A stretch of 64,000 bases of DNA, taken from contig NZ_KE383898.1 of NCBI RefSeq assembly GCF_000422665.1, positions 274,575 through 338,574 on the forward strand. The letters are read 5' to 3'. The notes beneath the pieces are model-generated. The model did not search any database, had not been told where the DNA came from, and was given only the letters and a program-made list of their open reading frames with translations. This DNA comes from Ferrimonas senticii DSM 18821. Lineage in GTDB: Bacteria; Pseudomonadota; Gammaproteobacteria; Enterobacterales; Shewanellaceae. Shown piece after piece: positions 1 through 8,267 of the stretch; position 1 is the first letter of the stretch, and the number at the start of each line of letters is the position of its first letter. The translations under genes and the position numbers were made by a program.

Positions 1-134
1 TCGATGCTCGCGTCCAGTTGCCGCACCTCTTGCACAAACTGCTGTCGCTGGGGGCTGTTGTTTGAGTCGCTGTTGGCGATCTGATCATCGTGTGGATCAG
101 CCAGCAAACGACGGCGAAATTCTAAATCATCCAT
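1..134 (-). CDS. DUF3379-like protein, N-terminal part (runs off the window)
   Basis: Only the first 44 codons are inside the window; the protein begins MDDLEFRRRLLADPHDD and continues past position 1. The start ATG (132-134) overlaps the stop region of the upstream sigma factor by 8 bases, so the two are translationally coupled. Short DUF3379-type proteins follow this sigma factor class in Shewanella and relatives and are thought to act as membrane-bound partners or anti-sigma factors. That role is inferred here from position and the N-terminal pattern alone; the membrane segment and C-terminus cannot be seen. Confidence 0.6.
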   Translation of the reverse strand, partial: MDDLEFRRRLLADPHDDQIANSDSNNSPQRQQFVQEVRQLDASI

Positions 135-690
135 TGCGTTGTTCACTCATACTCTGGCTGTCATCAAGGGCATCCCGCAGCTGATTGCGGGCACGGAAAA
201 GACGAGTCATCACGGTGTTACGATTCAGTTCTAAGATGGTGGCAATCTCATCCCCAGAGAAGCCGTACATCACCTGCAATATCAGCGGTTCGCGATATTC
301 TGGTGCCAGCTTAGCGATCTGTACCCGCACCAAGTGCTGTTCGGTATTTTGCGCCGGACCATGACTGCTGTCGGCCACCGGCACATCATCGATGTCGGTC
401 AGATCAAACTGCTTACGCTCAAAGCGGCGGGCGTTTTCCCGCCGTAAAATGGTGATCAGCCACGCTTTGGCGGCTTTCTCATCTTTGAGCGAGTCCAGCG
501 ATTTCCACGCCCGCAAAAAGGTCTCTTGCACCAGATCTTCCGCTACCGGTTTGTCATGCACCAACCAGTAGGCGTAGCGGTAAAGATCCCCATGCAGCGC
601 CCGTACTAGCGCCTCGTAACGTCGTTGTTTACTTATCATGTCTACATTGACCGAGGTCGCTGCAGATTTCTTTCCAAACCCAGCAAACAT
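127..690 (-). CDS. Sigma-70 family (ECF-like) RNA polymerase sigma factor
   Basis: The 187-residue protein has the two-domain layout of a group 4 sigma factor. Region 2 lies at about residues 25-90, with the core-binding helix around DLVQETFLRAWKSL. Region 4 lies at about 125-175, with the helix-turn-helix FSGDEIATILELNRNTVMTRL. It would direct core RNA polymerase to a small stress or envelope regulon. The ATG at 690 has a plausible ribosome site (TAGGAAT). The 17 residues before the first conserved helix are variable, so initiation at Met18 is possible. The gene overlaps the DUF3379-like gene downstream, its likely regulator, and follows the Bat operon on the same strand about 100 bases further on. 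Family assignment is firm; regulon and signal are unknown. Confidence 0.9.
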   Translation of the reverse strand: MFAGFGKKSAATSVNVDMISKQRRYEALVRALHGDLYRYAYWLVHDKPVAEDLVQETFLRAWKSLDSLKDEKAAKAWLITILRRENARRFERKQFDLTDIDDVPVADSSHGPAQNTEQHLVRVQIAKLAPEYREPLILQVMYGFSGDEIATILELNRNTVMTRLFRARNQLRDALDDSQSMSEQRNG

Positions 691-771
691 TTTTGATTCC
701 TACCTTGGATGAGAGTGCGCTGCTAATCCTGCTTGGTTACCAGCCGCAGCGCCTCTGATGATGCCAGTTTA

Positions 772-797
772 CCACTGTGTGATTGGTGTCACAGTGG
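772..797 (-). terminator. Hairpin at the end of batD (weak terminator candidate)
   Basis: CCACTGTG and CACAGTGG form a perfect 8-bp stem with a 10-base loop overlapping the batD stop codon. No T-run follows on the minus strand, so it may only stabilise the mRNA 3' end or partly separate the Bat operon from the sigma gene. Confidence 0.3.
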
Positions 798-2417
798 ATT
801 TAGTGCCGCCAGTGCCGCCGCTTGTGGTTGTTGCCAACGACACTGGCCAAGCAATTGCGCCAGAGTTGCGCCCTGCCAAGCACCGCGCTGCTGGCCGAAG
901 CACTGCTGCTGCAGTTGATCTATTTCAGCGCTGAGCTGCGGCTGCAACTGCTTTAATTGCGCTAAATCGATGACTTGGCCGTGCTGTTCGCTGGCCCAGC
1001 GTGGCAGCAGGTTTAGCACGGTGCTGGCATCGTTTTGCTGGCAGGCATTGAGCAGTTGCGACAACAGGGCAGAGCGGTCACTCATCGGCTTTGGGGCGGC
1101 AATGTCAACGCGGCTGGAAGGCTTGCCGCGTCGCCAGCCCCAGTAAAGTGTCAGTAGCCACAGCAGGGCGAACAGCGCGGTCAGTCCTTGCCACAGTCGC
1201 GGCGCAGCGGTTGGTTCGGCGCTAACCACCGTAACCGCTGGCGCAAGTGGGGCGGCGGCACTGCTGCTGGGAGCAACTTCGATGGTTTGCGCTGGCAATG
1301 TCGCCCACTCCTGCTGATTGGTACGCACATTCCACCATGGCACGCTGATCTCAGGGATGGTTAGCGTACCGGCATGCTGTGGCACCAAGGCTACCGATTG
1401 AATCAGCCGCGCGACTAGTTGTCCGGCCTGTGTACCGCCTTCACGCTGCGGTTTGTCGGGGTAGGCGCGAAAATCTCCCAGCTGTTTTAGCGCCAGATCC
1501 GGCAACGATTCGGCGGTGGTGCCGACCGCCGTCAGACGCATATTCAAGGTGATTGGCTGGCCTACTTCAAACTGCTGATTGGCGAACTCTTCCGCTTGTA
1601 AGGTCACCAGATCAGCCGCCAGCCATTGGCCTTGGTAACTGTCGGGCTGGGGTTTGACCGTCAGCACAATCGGATCGCTGGCAACGGCCACGGTGCGCAG
1701 GCGGGCGCCATTAAAGAAGCTGTTGCCGCCCTGCATTCGCAGATCACCTTCAAAGTTGACGCTGCCAAGGTCAATTTGGCCACTGCGCTGCGGTTGCAAC
1801 GCATATTGGCGAACGATCACCTGCATCCGTCGGCCATCAATCACTTCGGTAGTCGACTGATCTTGGCCAAGTTGCTGAATATCAACATCGGGGTGTTGTG
1901 GCGGGTTGAGGCTGCCGCGCTGCAGATCCGCTGCCAACAGCAACTTGACCGTCAACACCGCCGGTTGCCCGAGCCACAGTTGCTGATTGTTGAGCTCGAT
2001 CTGCAGTTGTGCTGGTTGGATCTGCCCCGCTTGTTGCGGCTCAGCAACCGCTTGTAAGGCGATCGGTTGGCTGCGAATGCCGTCCAGTTCCAGCGCTGGA
2101 ATGGTGAGTTGCCCTGCACGTTTGGGTAACAGGGTGATGTTCCAAACGGTTTGGGTGGTGCGATCAAAGTTTATGATCTGGGTGCTGCGGCTGACATTGG
2201 TGCGATAGACGCTAAAGTCTCGCTCCAGTACGGTCAGATCCGGCTGGCCATCAACGTTGGCGTCGGCCACCAATTGCAGTTGAAATGATTGACCGAGGAT
2301 CACTGGATTTTGATCGACACTGGCCTGCAGTTGGCTGAACGGCCAACTCGGCGCGCTCACTATCAGCAGCAGTAGGGCGGCCGCGTGGCGGACTGAATTA
2401 AAGGTGAAACTCACCAC
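789..2417 (-). CDS. batD: BatD family protein (aerotolerance operon)
   Basis: This 542-residue protein has a hydrophobic signal-like N-terminus (about 11-28) and a long beta-rich periplasmic part typical of BatD (VDQNPVILGQSFQLQL, then repeated Ig-like segments). A single transmembrane helix near residues 405-425 (LTALFALLWLLTLYWGW) is followed by a cytoplasmic tail. It is the last gene of the moxR-DUF58-DUF4381-batA-batBC-batD run and overlaps batBC by 7 bases. BatD proteins are thought to form an envelope complex with BatA/B; the molecular role is not established. The length and placement match Shewanella and Vibrio relatives. Confidence 0.88.
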   Translation of the reverse strand: MVSFTFNSVRHAAALLLLIVSAPSWPFSQLQASVDQNPVILGQSFQLQLVADANVDGQPDLTVLERDFSVYRTNVSRSTQIINFDRTTQTVWNITLLPKRAGQLTIPALELDGIRSQPIALQAVAEPQQAGQIQPAQLQIELNNQQLWLGQPAVLTVKLLLAADLQRGSLNPPQHPDVDIQQLGQDQSTTEVIDGRRMQVIVRQYALQPQRSGQIDLGSVNFEGDLRMQGGNSFFNGARLRTVAVASDPIVLTVKPQPDSYQGQWLAADLVTLQAEEFANQQFEVGQPITLNMRLTAVGTTAESLPDLALKQLGDFRAYPDKPQREGGTQAGQLVARLIQSVALVPQHAGTLTIPEISVPWWNVRTNQQEWATLPAQTIEVAPSSSAAAPLAPAVTVVSAEPTAAPRLWQGLTALFALLWLLTLYWGWRRGKPSSRVDIAAPKPMSDRSALLSQLLNACQQNDASTVLNLLPRWASEQHGQVIDLAQLKQLQPQLSAEIDQLQQQCFGQQRGAWQGATLAQLLGQCRWQQPQAAALAALNPL

Positions 2418-4375
2418 GATGTTTGCTCCCGAGTCGCTTCGCCCTGATGGCGGCGACGTTCATATTCCAATTGCATCTTATTGCGCAGCAGTAGGCTCGG
2501 ATCGTCCATTACCTGTTGCAGTTGCTGATTAAGTTGTTGCATCCGTTCATCGGCCTCGCCATCCCCGGCAGGCAGGGCGGCGTTGGCCTCGGCCTGATCA
2601 GTCGGCCGATCGGTAGGCTCTGGCTCACTTGGTGATGGCAGTGCTTCGCTTGGCGACAGACTCGCTTCTTTATCATCCGCTTTGCTGGCTTGCTCTGGCT
2701 GAGGCTGTTGCGATGACGGCTGATCTTGAGCTTCAGCGGCGGCTGACGGCGGCTGAGGTTCATCTGCTGCTGGCGGCGCTTGCGGATAGGCCTGAGCGGC
2801 ACCGTTTTGCTGGCTGTCGCTAGCGGATTGCGGTGACGATTGGGATTGCTGTTGATCCTGCGGTGGTGACGATTCAGACCCGTCATTGCCATCAGATTGC
2901 CGCTCCGAAGAATCGCCTTGCTGCTGTTGTTGCTGACCAGATTGACCATCGCCTTGTTGATCCTGCGATTGCTGATCTTGCTGGTTTTGATCCTGTTGGC
3001 TCTGATCCGGCTGTTGTTGCTCCGGTTGCTCAGGTGGCAACTGTTCTAGCAGCTGTTTGTTGGCGGCGGCACCGACGTGATCCGGCTGTTGTTCAAGCAC
3101 TTGGTTATAGCGCTCCAGCGCCTGCTCTATCTGACCCAGTTTGGCTAAGGCATTACCTTGGTTGTAAAGGGCATCGACGCCCTCTAACTGGTTAAAACCT
3201 GTCAGTGCTTGTTGGTAGTTACCGGCGCGGTAGTGGGCAGCAGCTTGCCAAGCGGGATCGATAAAGGTGGTGGCAGCATTGGCAAAATCCCCTTGCTCAA
3301 ACAGCGCTTGGCCCTGTTGGTCGGCGGTTTGCCATGGCGATGCTTCGGTGGTGGGGCTAACCATCAGCAGCGGCAATAACAATGGCACCATCGCCAGCAG
3401 GGCATGGCGGCGCAGAGTGATTGCCAACAGCGGCGCTAACAGCAGTAACAGATAGCCGCCGCGATCAAGCCACAGCGCTTGCTGTTGTTCGCTTGCTGTT
3501 CCCTCGCTATCCAGCGCTAGCGTTTGCTTAAGCGTCGCGAGATCGCTACCGTCGGCCTGATAGGGGATCAACTTGCCATTGCCAGCGGTCGCCAGTTGCG
3601 CCAGCGCCGCGTAGTCCGTGCGCGCTAACGCTACGCTGCCATCCAAAGCGCGGATAAGCTCACCATCTGGGGTTTGCATCGGTGCGCCAACGTCGCTACC
3701 AAGCGCCAAGATGGTCAGTTGCCAAGGCATCTGCTTAAGGGCGTTGATGCTGGGGTTGTGATATTCCGGCAACACCCCGTCGGTGATCAGGATGATCTCG
3801 CCTTGTTGGTGACCAGCATCCCGCAGCAGTTGGTCAGCCTGTGCCAGCGCTTTAGGCAAATTGGAGCCTTTGACCGGCATCAGCAGCGGCGACAAGGTCG
3901 GCAGCATATTGGCGATGCTGCTGCGATCGGTCGATAGCGGTGACAGCACAAAGGCATCGCCGGCGTAGGCGATCAGCCCCATCTCTCCTTCGTCTAATTC
4001 ACTAAGCAGATCCTGTGCTTTGAAGCGCGCATGAGTCAGCCGATTGGGGCTGAGATCGGTAGCCCACATCGAATCAGACAGGTCGAGCAGCAGCACTTTG
4101 CCTTGCTGTAGTTGAAACAGCGGTACCGGTTGTTTGTCCCAACTGGGGCCAGCAAGGGCGATGGCACCGATGGCTAGCACTGACAGCGGCCACCATAGCA
4201 AGGATTGCTGGCGTAGTCCTTGCGGCAGATGCAGCATCGCCGCTTGCAGGTGAGTGGGGATTAACTCATTCCAAACGCGGCCCTGCTGCCGGCGGCGAGT
4301 TAATAGCCAATACAGCGCTGGCAGCAGCAATAAAATCAGCAGCGCCCATGGCCGTAGTAAGTGAAAGTCAGTCAT
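2411..4375 (-). CDS. batB: VWA domain plus TPR protein (BatB-BatC fusion)
   Basis: The 654-residue protein fuses functions that are separate genes in Bacteroides-type operons. Two N-terminal membrane helices (about 8-25 and 57-77) precede a von Willebrand factor A domain (about 90-290) with an intact MIDAS start DLSDSMW. A third helix region lies around 305-345. TPR repeats follow at about 350-450 (LFEQGDFANAATTF; ALYNQGNALAKLGQIEQAL), then a low-complexity tail rich in Gln, Ser, Asp and Pro to about 620. The VWA domain probably faces the periplasm and binds a metal-dependent partner. Its start ATG overlaps the end of batA by 8 bases. The tail composition departs from the neighbours, but the reading frame is continuous. 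Confidence 0.9.
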   Translation of the reverse strand: MTDFHLLRPWALLILLLLPALYWLLTRRRQQGRVWNELIPTHLQAAMLHLPQGLRQQSLLWWPLSVLAIGAIALAGPSWDKQPVPLFQLQQGKVLLLDLSDSMWATDLSPNRLTHARFKAQDLLSELDEGEMGLIAYAGDAFVLSPLSTDRSSIANMLPTLSPLLMPVKGSNLPKALAQADQLLRDAGHQQGEIILITDGVLPEYHNPSINALKQMPWQLTILALGSDVGAPMQTPDGELIRALDGSVALARTDYAALAQLATAGNGKLIPYQADGSDLATLKQTLALDSEGTASEQQQALWLDRGGYLLLLLAPLLAITLRRHALLAMVPLLLPLLMVSPTTEASPWQTADQQGQALFEQGDFANAATTFIDPAWQAAAHYRAGNYQQALTGFNQLEGVDALYNQGNALAKLGQIEQALERYNQVLEQQPDHVGAAANKQLLEQLPPEQPEQQQPDQSQQDQNQQDQQSQDQQGDGQSGQQQQQQGDSSERQSDGNDGSESSPPQDQQQSQSSPQSASDSQQNGAAQAYPQAPPAADEPQPPSAAAEAQDQPSSQQPQPEQASKADDKEASLSPSEALPSPSEPEPTDRPTDQAEANAALPAGDGEADERMQQLNQQLQQVMDDPSLLLRNKMQLEYERRRHQGEATREQTSW

Positions 4376-5336
4376 GACGCCTCCGCAGCAGTAGCAGGGT
4401 TAATAGCAGCAGCGCGGGAGCCAGCAGGTAGGGGTAAAGTTCGGTTTGCGGACGCCATTTTGACTCGTCTCTAGCAACCGGTTCTAACTGGTCAATCAAT
4501 TGATAGATCTGCTCTAGCTCGTCGGTGCTGCGGGCGCGGAAGTAGCGCCCACCGGTGGATTCACTTAGTTCCGTAAACAGCGCTTCGGCGCGATCCAAGT
4601 CTTGCGATGGGTTAACGGTGCGACTGCCAAACAGGCGCCGCTGCACCACTTCGCTGGCACCAACGCCGATGGTATACAGCTTAACTCCGGCCTGTTTGGC
4701 CAACTGCACCGCTTGTTCTGGGGTGTATTGGCCAGCGGTATTTTGGCCATCGGTCAGCAGAATTAACACGCGGCTGCTTTCATCTAATGCGGCGAGGCGT
4801 TTGGTGCCAAGGGCGATGGCGTTGCCGATGGCGGTTTGGGTGCCGACTAACTCCAACACGGCTTCGGCTAAAAAGCGCTGTACGGTGTGGTGATCAAAGG
4901 TTAGCGGCGCTTGCACATAGGCGTTATCGGCAAACAGAATTAGCCCTAAGCGGTCGCCATCACGGCGTTCGATAAAGTCGTTGACGACCGAACGAACCAT
5001 GGTAAAGCGGTTAACCTGTTCGCCGTTAAGCTGCATGTCGTCCATCTCCATCGAGCCGGACAGATCCAACGCCAACATCAGATCGCGACCTTCACGTTTT
5101 AGGGCGACAGGTTCGCCAAGCCACAATGGCCGGGCGGCGGCGATCACCACCAGCAGCCACAGCAGCAGCGCCAACAGCCGCCAAATCGGTTTGGGGGTTG
5201 GTGCGCTGCCATAGGCGAGCGAGGCACCATAGGCTTTAGGCAGTTTCAAGGCGGCATTGGCAACGGCGGCACGGCGCGGTAACAACCACGGCAACGGCAG
5301 CAGTAATAGCAACCACGGCCAACTTAAACTAAGCAT
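4368..5336 (-). CDS. batA: VWA domain membrane protein BatA
   Basis: From the ATG at 5336 the protein has 322 residues: an N-terminal helix (LSLSWPWLLLLLPLPWLL), a second helix at about 45-68, and a VWA domain at about 80-285 with the MIDAS motif DLSGSM and the later LLTDGQN strand. A closing helix near the C-terminus is followed by RRRRHD. A frame extension upstream to 5378 exists, but the 5336 start overlaps the preceding gene by only 8 bases (ATGCTTAG), the same coupling seen at the other junctions of this operon, so it is preferred. It likely forms a membrane complex with the next VWA protein. BatA mutants in other bacteria affect stress or oxygen tolerance; here the role is by homology. 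Confidence 0.9.
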   Translation of the reverse strand: MLSLSWPWLLLLLPLPWLLPRRAAVANAALKLPKAYGASLAYGSAPTPKPIWRLLALLLWLLVVIAAARPLWLGEPVALKREGRDLMLALDLSGSMEMDDMQLNGEQVNRFTMVRSVVNDFIERRDGDRLGLILFADNAYVQAPLTFDHHTVQRFLAEAVLELVGTQTAIGNAIALGTKRLAALDESSRVLILLTDGQNTAGQYTPEQAVQLAKQAGVKLYTIGVGASEVVQRRLFGSRTVNPSQDLDRAEALFTELSESTGGRYFRARSTDELEQIYQLIDQLEPVARDESKWRPQTELYPYLLAPALLLLTLLLLRRRHD

Positions 5337-5805
5337 GGTTAGCCTCCGTCTTGGCGTGATTGATGGTGACTTTGCCACGGGCGATGGCGGCGATCACCTT
5401 AGTGGCGGCCTGTTGCAATGCGCCGCCGCCATGGGTTGGTGTCGGCGCGTAGGGATCGCCAAGCAGCGTCTGCCAATCAGCCGCGTGATATTGCTGCAGT
5501 TGTTGCTGCCACTGGCTACCATGCAAGGCGGCACTTTGCTGGCGCAGGCCGTAGGCGTTGAGGGTGCGCTTTAGCAAACTGCTGACCTGCTGGCCATAGT
5601 CGCGGTGATTGCTGTCTAAGCTGGCTAGCTCTGCCAGCGCCAACTTGGCCATCGCCCAGCGAGCTTGGCGGCGGCGCCAAAGCAGCACGGCGGCGATCAG
5701 CAGCAGTACTAGGGTAACTAGCAGTAACCACCAGCCCCACGCCAGTGGCCAGTTGGAGACCGGCGCTGGCAGGGTGATGTCGTGTAAATTTTGTAATGGG
5801 TCCAT
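5329..5805 (-). CDS. DUF4381 membrane protein of the Bat operon
   Basis: This 158-residue protein begins MDPLQNLHDITLPAP. One strong transmembrane helix (about 24-43) is followed by a basic cytoplasmic domain (RRRQARWAMAKLALAELASL) and a conserved region around SLLKRTLNAYGLRQQSAALHG. This pattern is the DUF4381 family, found between DUF58 and BatA in gammaproteobacterial aerotolerance operons. It lies 27 bases after the DUF58 gene and overlaps batA by 8 bases. No enzymatic motif is visible; a scaffold role in the VWA complex is inferred from position only. Confidence 0.82.
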   Translation of the reverse strand: MDPLQNLHDITLPAPVSNWPLAWGWWLLLVTLVLLLIAAVLLWRRRQARWAMAKLALAELASLDSNHRDYGQQVSSLLKRTLNAYGLRQQSAALHGSQWQQQLQQYHAADWQTLLGDPYAPTPTHGGGALQQAATKVIAAIARGKVTINHAKTEANHA

Positions 5806-5832
5806 CTATCTATTATCTGCAGCCACAGTTAT

Positions 5833-6771
5833 CTACAGCCAAAGTTGTTGCCACTGCTGTTGCAATGGTCGTGCGGCGCTGATTTCAGTCAGTGGCAGTT
5901 GCTGCTGTTGCCCCAGTTGCTGCGCCCGTTGCTGTGCATGCTGCCAGCGGTTAGCCAGTTGCGCGCCACTGCCGCGATCCAGCCACAAGCTGTGACTGCC
6001 GGTCCAAATTGGCAGCGAGCCCTGATGACTGGCAAGACGCTGAAACAGCGGATCGCTGATGCAAAACAGTCGCACCTGGGCGTGCTTTTGCAACTGACGG
6101 ATCTGCTCCATCGCCGCGTCGGCAAAGCCCAATGGATTGGCGATAATCACCACCTGCGAACCGCTGCGAGCCAAGCGTCGCAGCCGCTCTAGTGCCGCCA
6201 GCCAGTAGTCGTCATCGCCTTGCTGGGATAACTCGCTGAGTTGCTCCGGCTGCTGCAATTCGACCATCGCTTCTAACAATGGCAACAACCCGGCGCGGCG
6301 AGCCTTGGGTTTCAGTTCGCGGTGCTCAAGCTCGCTGGCGATAATCCCGCCTAAGCGATCGCCTTGCTGGCACACATGCCAGCCGAGGGTGGCGGCCAGA
6401 TGCGCCGCTTGCACGCTTTGCAGCAGTAACTGCGAGCCCAGTTGCATCCGCGCCCCCAGATCGACGCACAGCAGTAGCGGCTGCTCGCGTTCATCGCGAA
6501 ACAGTTTGGTGTGGGCTTTGCCGCTGCGGGCGGTGACCCGCCAATCGATGGTGCGTACGTCATCGCCATATTGATAGGGGCGCACTTCGGCGAACTCCAT
6601 ACCACGGCCTTTAAGCCGTGATAACCGTTCGCCTGCCAGCAAGGCGCGGGCGTTGCCGCTGTGGTGGCTGCGTACCAACACTTGATGCTCGGCACGGGCG
6701 ATCAGCTCTTGCAAACACAAGTGAACTCCGTCGCCATGGCGCGGCAGTGTTAATGACTCTGGTTGGGTCAT
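5833..6771 (-). CDS. DUF58 domain protein
   Basis: The 312-residue protein carries the DUF58 signature in its first third (GRGMEFAEVRPYQYGDDVRTIDWRV is the conserved region, about residues 53-77), then a VWA-like fold (LLLCVDLGARM). DUF58 proteins always sit beside MoxR ATPases and are taken to be their partners. The start ATG directly abuts the moxR stop codon (TAA then ATG), showing a single transcription unit. No transmembrane helix is obvious, so a cytoplasmic location is likely. Confidence 0.88.
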   Translation of the reverse strand: MTQPESLTLPRHGDGVHLCLQELIARAEHQVLVRSHHSGNARALLAGERLSRLKGRGMEFAEVRPYQYGDDVRTIDWRVTARSGKAHTKLFRDEREQPLLLCVDLGARMQLGSQLLLQSVQAAHLAATLGWHVCQQGDRLGGIIASELEHRELKPKARRAGLLPLLEAMVELQQPEQLSELSQQGDDDYWLAALERLRRLARSGSQVVIIANPLGFADAAMEQIRQLQKHAQVRLFCISDPLFQRLASHQGSLPIWTGSHSLWLDRGSGAQLANRWQHAQQRAQQLGQQQQLPLTEISAARPLQQQWQQLWL

Positions 6772-7728
6772 TTACGGCACCGCCACCAACTGCAGTAGGC
6801 GCTGGATCACTTGATCTTTGTCGATCCCTTCGGCTTCCGCTTGGTAGCTGAGCAAAATCCGATGACGCAGTACGTTAGGGGCGACCGCTTGCACATCCTC
6901 GGGTGAGACATAATCGCGACCATGGATCCAAGCGCGAGCGCGGGCGCAGCGCTCCAGAGCGATGCTAGCCCGTGGGCTTACCCCCCATTGCAGCCATTGG
7001 CCCAGTTGCTCATCCAGTTGTGCTGGGCGGCGAGTGGCCATCACCAACGCTACGATGTATTGCTCTAGCTGCGGCGCCATATACAGTTTCAGCGCTTGTT
7101 CGCGGGCGCTGAACAGCTCCGCTTCGGTCAGCGGTTGCGGCTGTGCTAATTCGCTGTGCAACGCTTCATTGCGCGACAGCGCCAAGATCTGCAGCTCGGT
7201 TTCGGCATCGGGGTAATCAAGGGAGAGGTGCAGTAAGAAGCGGTCCAGTTGAGCCTCTGGCAGCGGGTAGGTGCCTTCGTTCTCAATCGGGTTTTGAGTG
7301 GCCATCACCAAAAACAGCTTGGGCAGTTGATAGCTGCGTTTACCAACGGTGATCTGGCCTTCCGCCATCGCTTCCAGCAGCGCCGATTGCACCTTGGCGG
7401 GGGCGCGGTTGATCTCATCCGCCAGAATCAGGTTGTGAAACAGCGGCCCGGTTTGGAATTCAAATTGGCCAGTCTCTTGGCGGAAAATGTCGGTACCGGT
7501 GAGATCCGCGGGTAGCAGATCCGGGGTAAATTGAATGCGGTGAAAATCCCCTTCGATGCAGTCAGCAAGGGCTTTAACTGCACGGGTCTTGGCCAGTCCC
7601 GGAGGGCCTTCTACCAGCAGGTGGCCGTCGGCGAATAGGGCGATTAACAGCCCTTCGACTAAGTTAGGCTGACCAAGCACCATTTGTTGTAGATATTGTT
7701 GGATCTGGCTAAGTCGTTGCGCTTGCAT
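6772..7728 (-). CDS. MoxR family AAA+ ATPase
   Basis: The protein has 318 residues from the ATG at 7728; a TTG four codons upstream is in frame but less likely. It has a Walker A motif GPPGLAKT (about residues 37-44), a Walker B with LADEINRAP, the sensor segment MATQNPIENEGTYPLPEAQLDRF (two parts, about 128-150) and a C-terminal lid. MoxR ATPases act as chaperones that assemble or activate VWA-containing complexes. It is the first gene of the six-gene unit with DUF58, DUF4381, BatA, BatBC and BatD, which explains its partner set. Family assignment is firm; the substrate complex is inferred. Confidence 0.92.
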   Translation of the reverse strand: MQAQRLSQIQQYLQQMVLGQPNLVEGLLIALFADGHLLVEGPPGLAKTRAVKALADCIEGDFHRIQFTPDLLPADLTGTDIFRQETGQFEFQTGPLFHNLILADEINRAPAKVQSALLEAMAEGQITVGKRSYQLPKLFLVMATQNPIENEGTYPLPEAQLDRFLLHLSLDYPDAETELQILALSRNEALHSELAQPQPLTEAELFSAREQALKLYMAPQLEQYIVALVMATRRPAQLDEQLGQWLQWGVSPRASIALERCARARAWIHGRDYVSPEDVQAVAPNVLRHRILLSYQAEAEGIDKDQVIQRLLQLVAVP

Positions 7729-7756
7729 TAAAAATCCCAAAATTTTTTAGTTGAAC

Positions 7757-8098
7757 TTACTGAAAATACTGCAGAATCCGTTCGCTGAGCAAGTATGGGG
7801 CGGTGCCCAAAAATGGGATCAGTGACGCCAGTACAACTTTGCTTGCTTTGGCACCAATGCGATTCTGATACAGGCTGAAAAACAAGCCGTAAGCGAAGAT
7901 CAGCGGATGCAGCAGTAAGGTCAGACTGCTGTAGTAACGAAAAAGTGCCCAAGGCAGCGCGGTAAATGTGGTGGGCAGTGAGAAATCGACATAGTGAAAG
8001 CCCATCATCCAAAACAACATCTGTACCGCCAGTGGCAGATACAGTATGGCAATCCAAACGGTGAGTGGCCGGCGACTGTGATCTTCAAATTCCTTCAT
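7757..8098 (-). CDS. Small hypothetical membrane protein
   Basis: This is a 113-residue protein of unrecognised family from the ATG at 8098; a TTG start at 8143 would add 15 residues. It begins with a polar stretch (MKEFEDHSRRPLTVW) followed by three hydrophobic segments: about 17-37, 45-75 (with a break) and 88-105. Lys and Arg on the connecting loops suggest a small inner-membrane protein. It lies 28 bases upstream of moxR on the same strand and may be the first gene of that transcript. No catalytic motif is visible, and no function is proposed. Confidence 0.55.
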   Translation of the reverse strand: MKEFEDHSRRPLTVWIAILYLPLAVQMLFWMMGFHYVDFSLPTTFTALPWALFRYYSSLTLLLHPLIFAYGLFFSLYQNRIGAKASKVVLASLIPFLGTAPYLLSERILQYFQ

Positions 8099-8201
8099 GC
8101 TGTTGTGGATCTCCCTATTTCCTTTTCTATCCGTTTGTTGCAACCAAATTTACACAACTGTTTAAAACTGAGGCAAGCCTAGTTAGTATTGGGTCACACT
8201 T

Positions 8202-8218
8202 CAGTGGTCAGACCTCGC
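8202..8218. promoter_or_regulatory. FadR-like operator upstream of fadIJ
   Basis: The 17-base site CAGTGGTCAGACCTCGC contains the core TGGTCNGACC of the FadR consensus without a mismatch (8205-8214). It is 50 bases upstream of the fadI start codon, where repressor binding would block transcription. FadR represses fad genes until long-chain acyl-CoA releases it. Confidence 0.6.
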
Positions 8219-8267
8219 CGACTGCAACATTTTTAAGCGTGGCCGCCAGACTCAAAGAGGGAACACT

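Noticed and set aside
2600..3050. Repeat array in batBC
   Set aside because: The Gln/Ser/Asp-rich codon runs are low-complexity coding sequence without regular spacers, not a CRISPR or mobile repeat.
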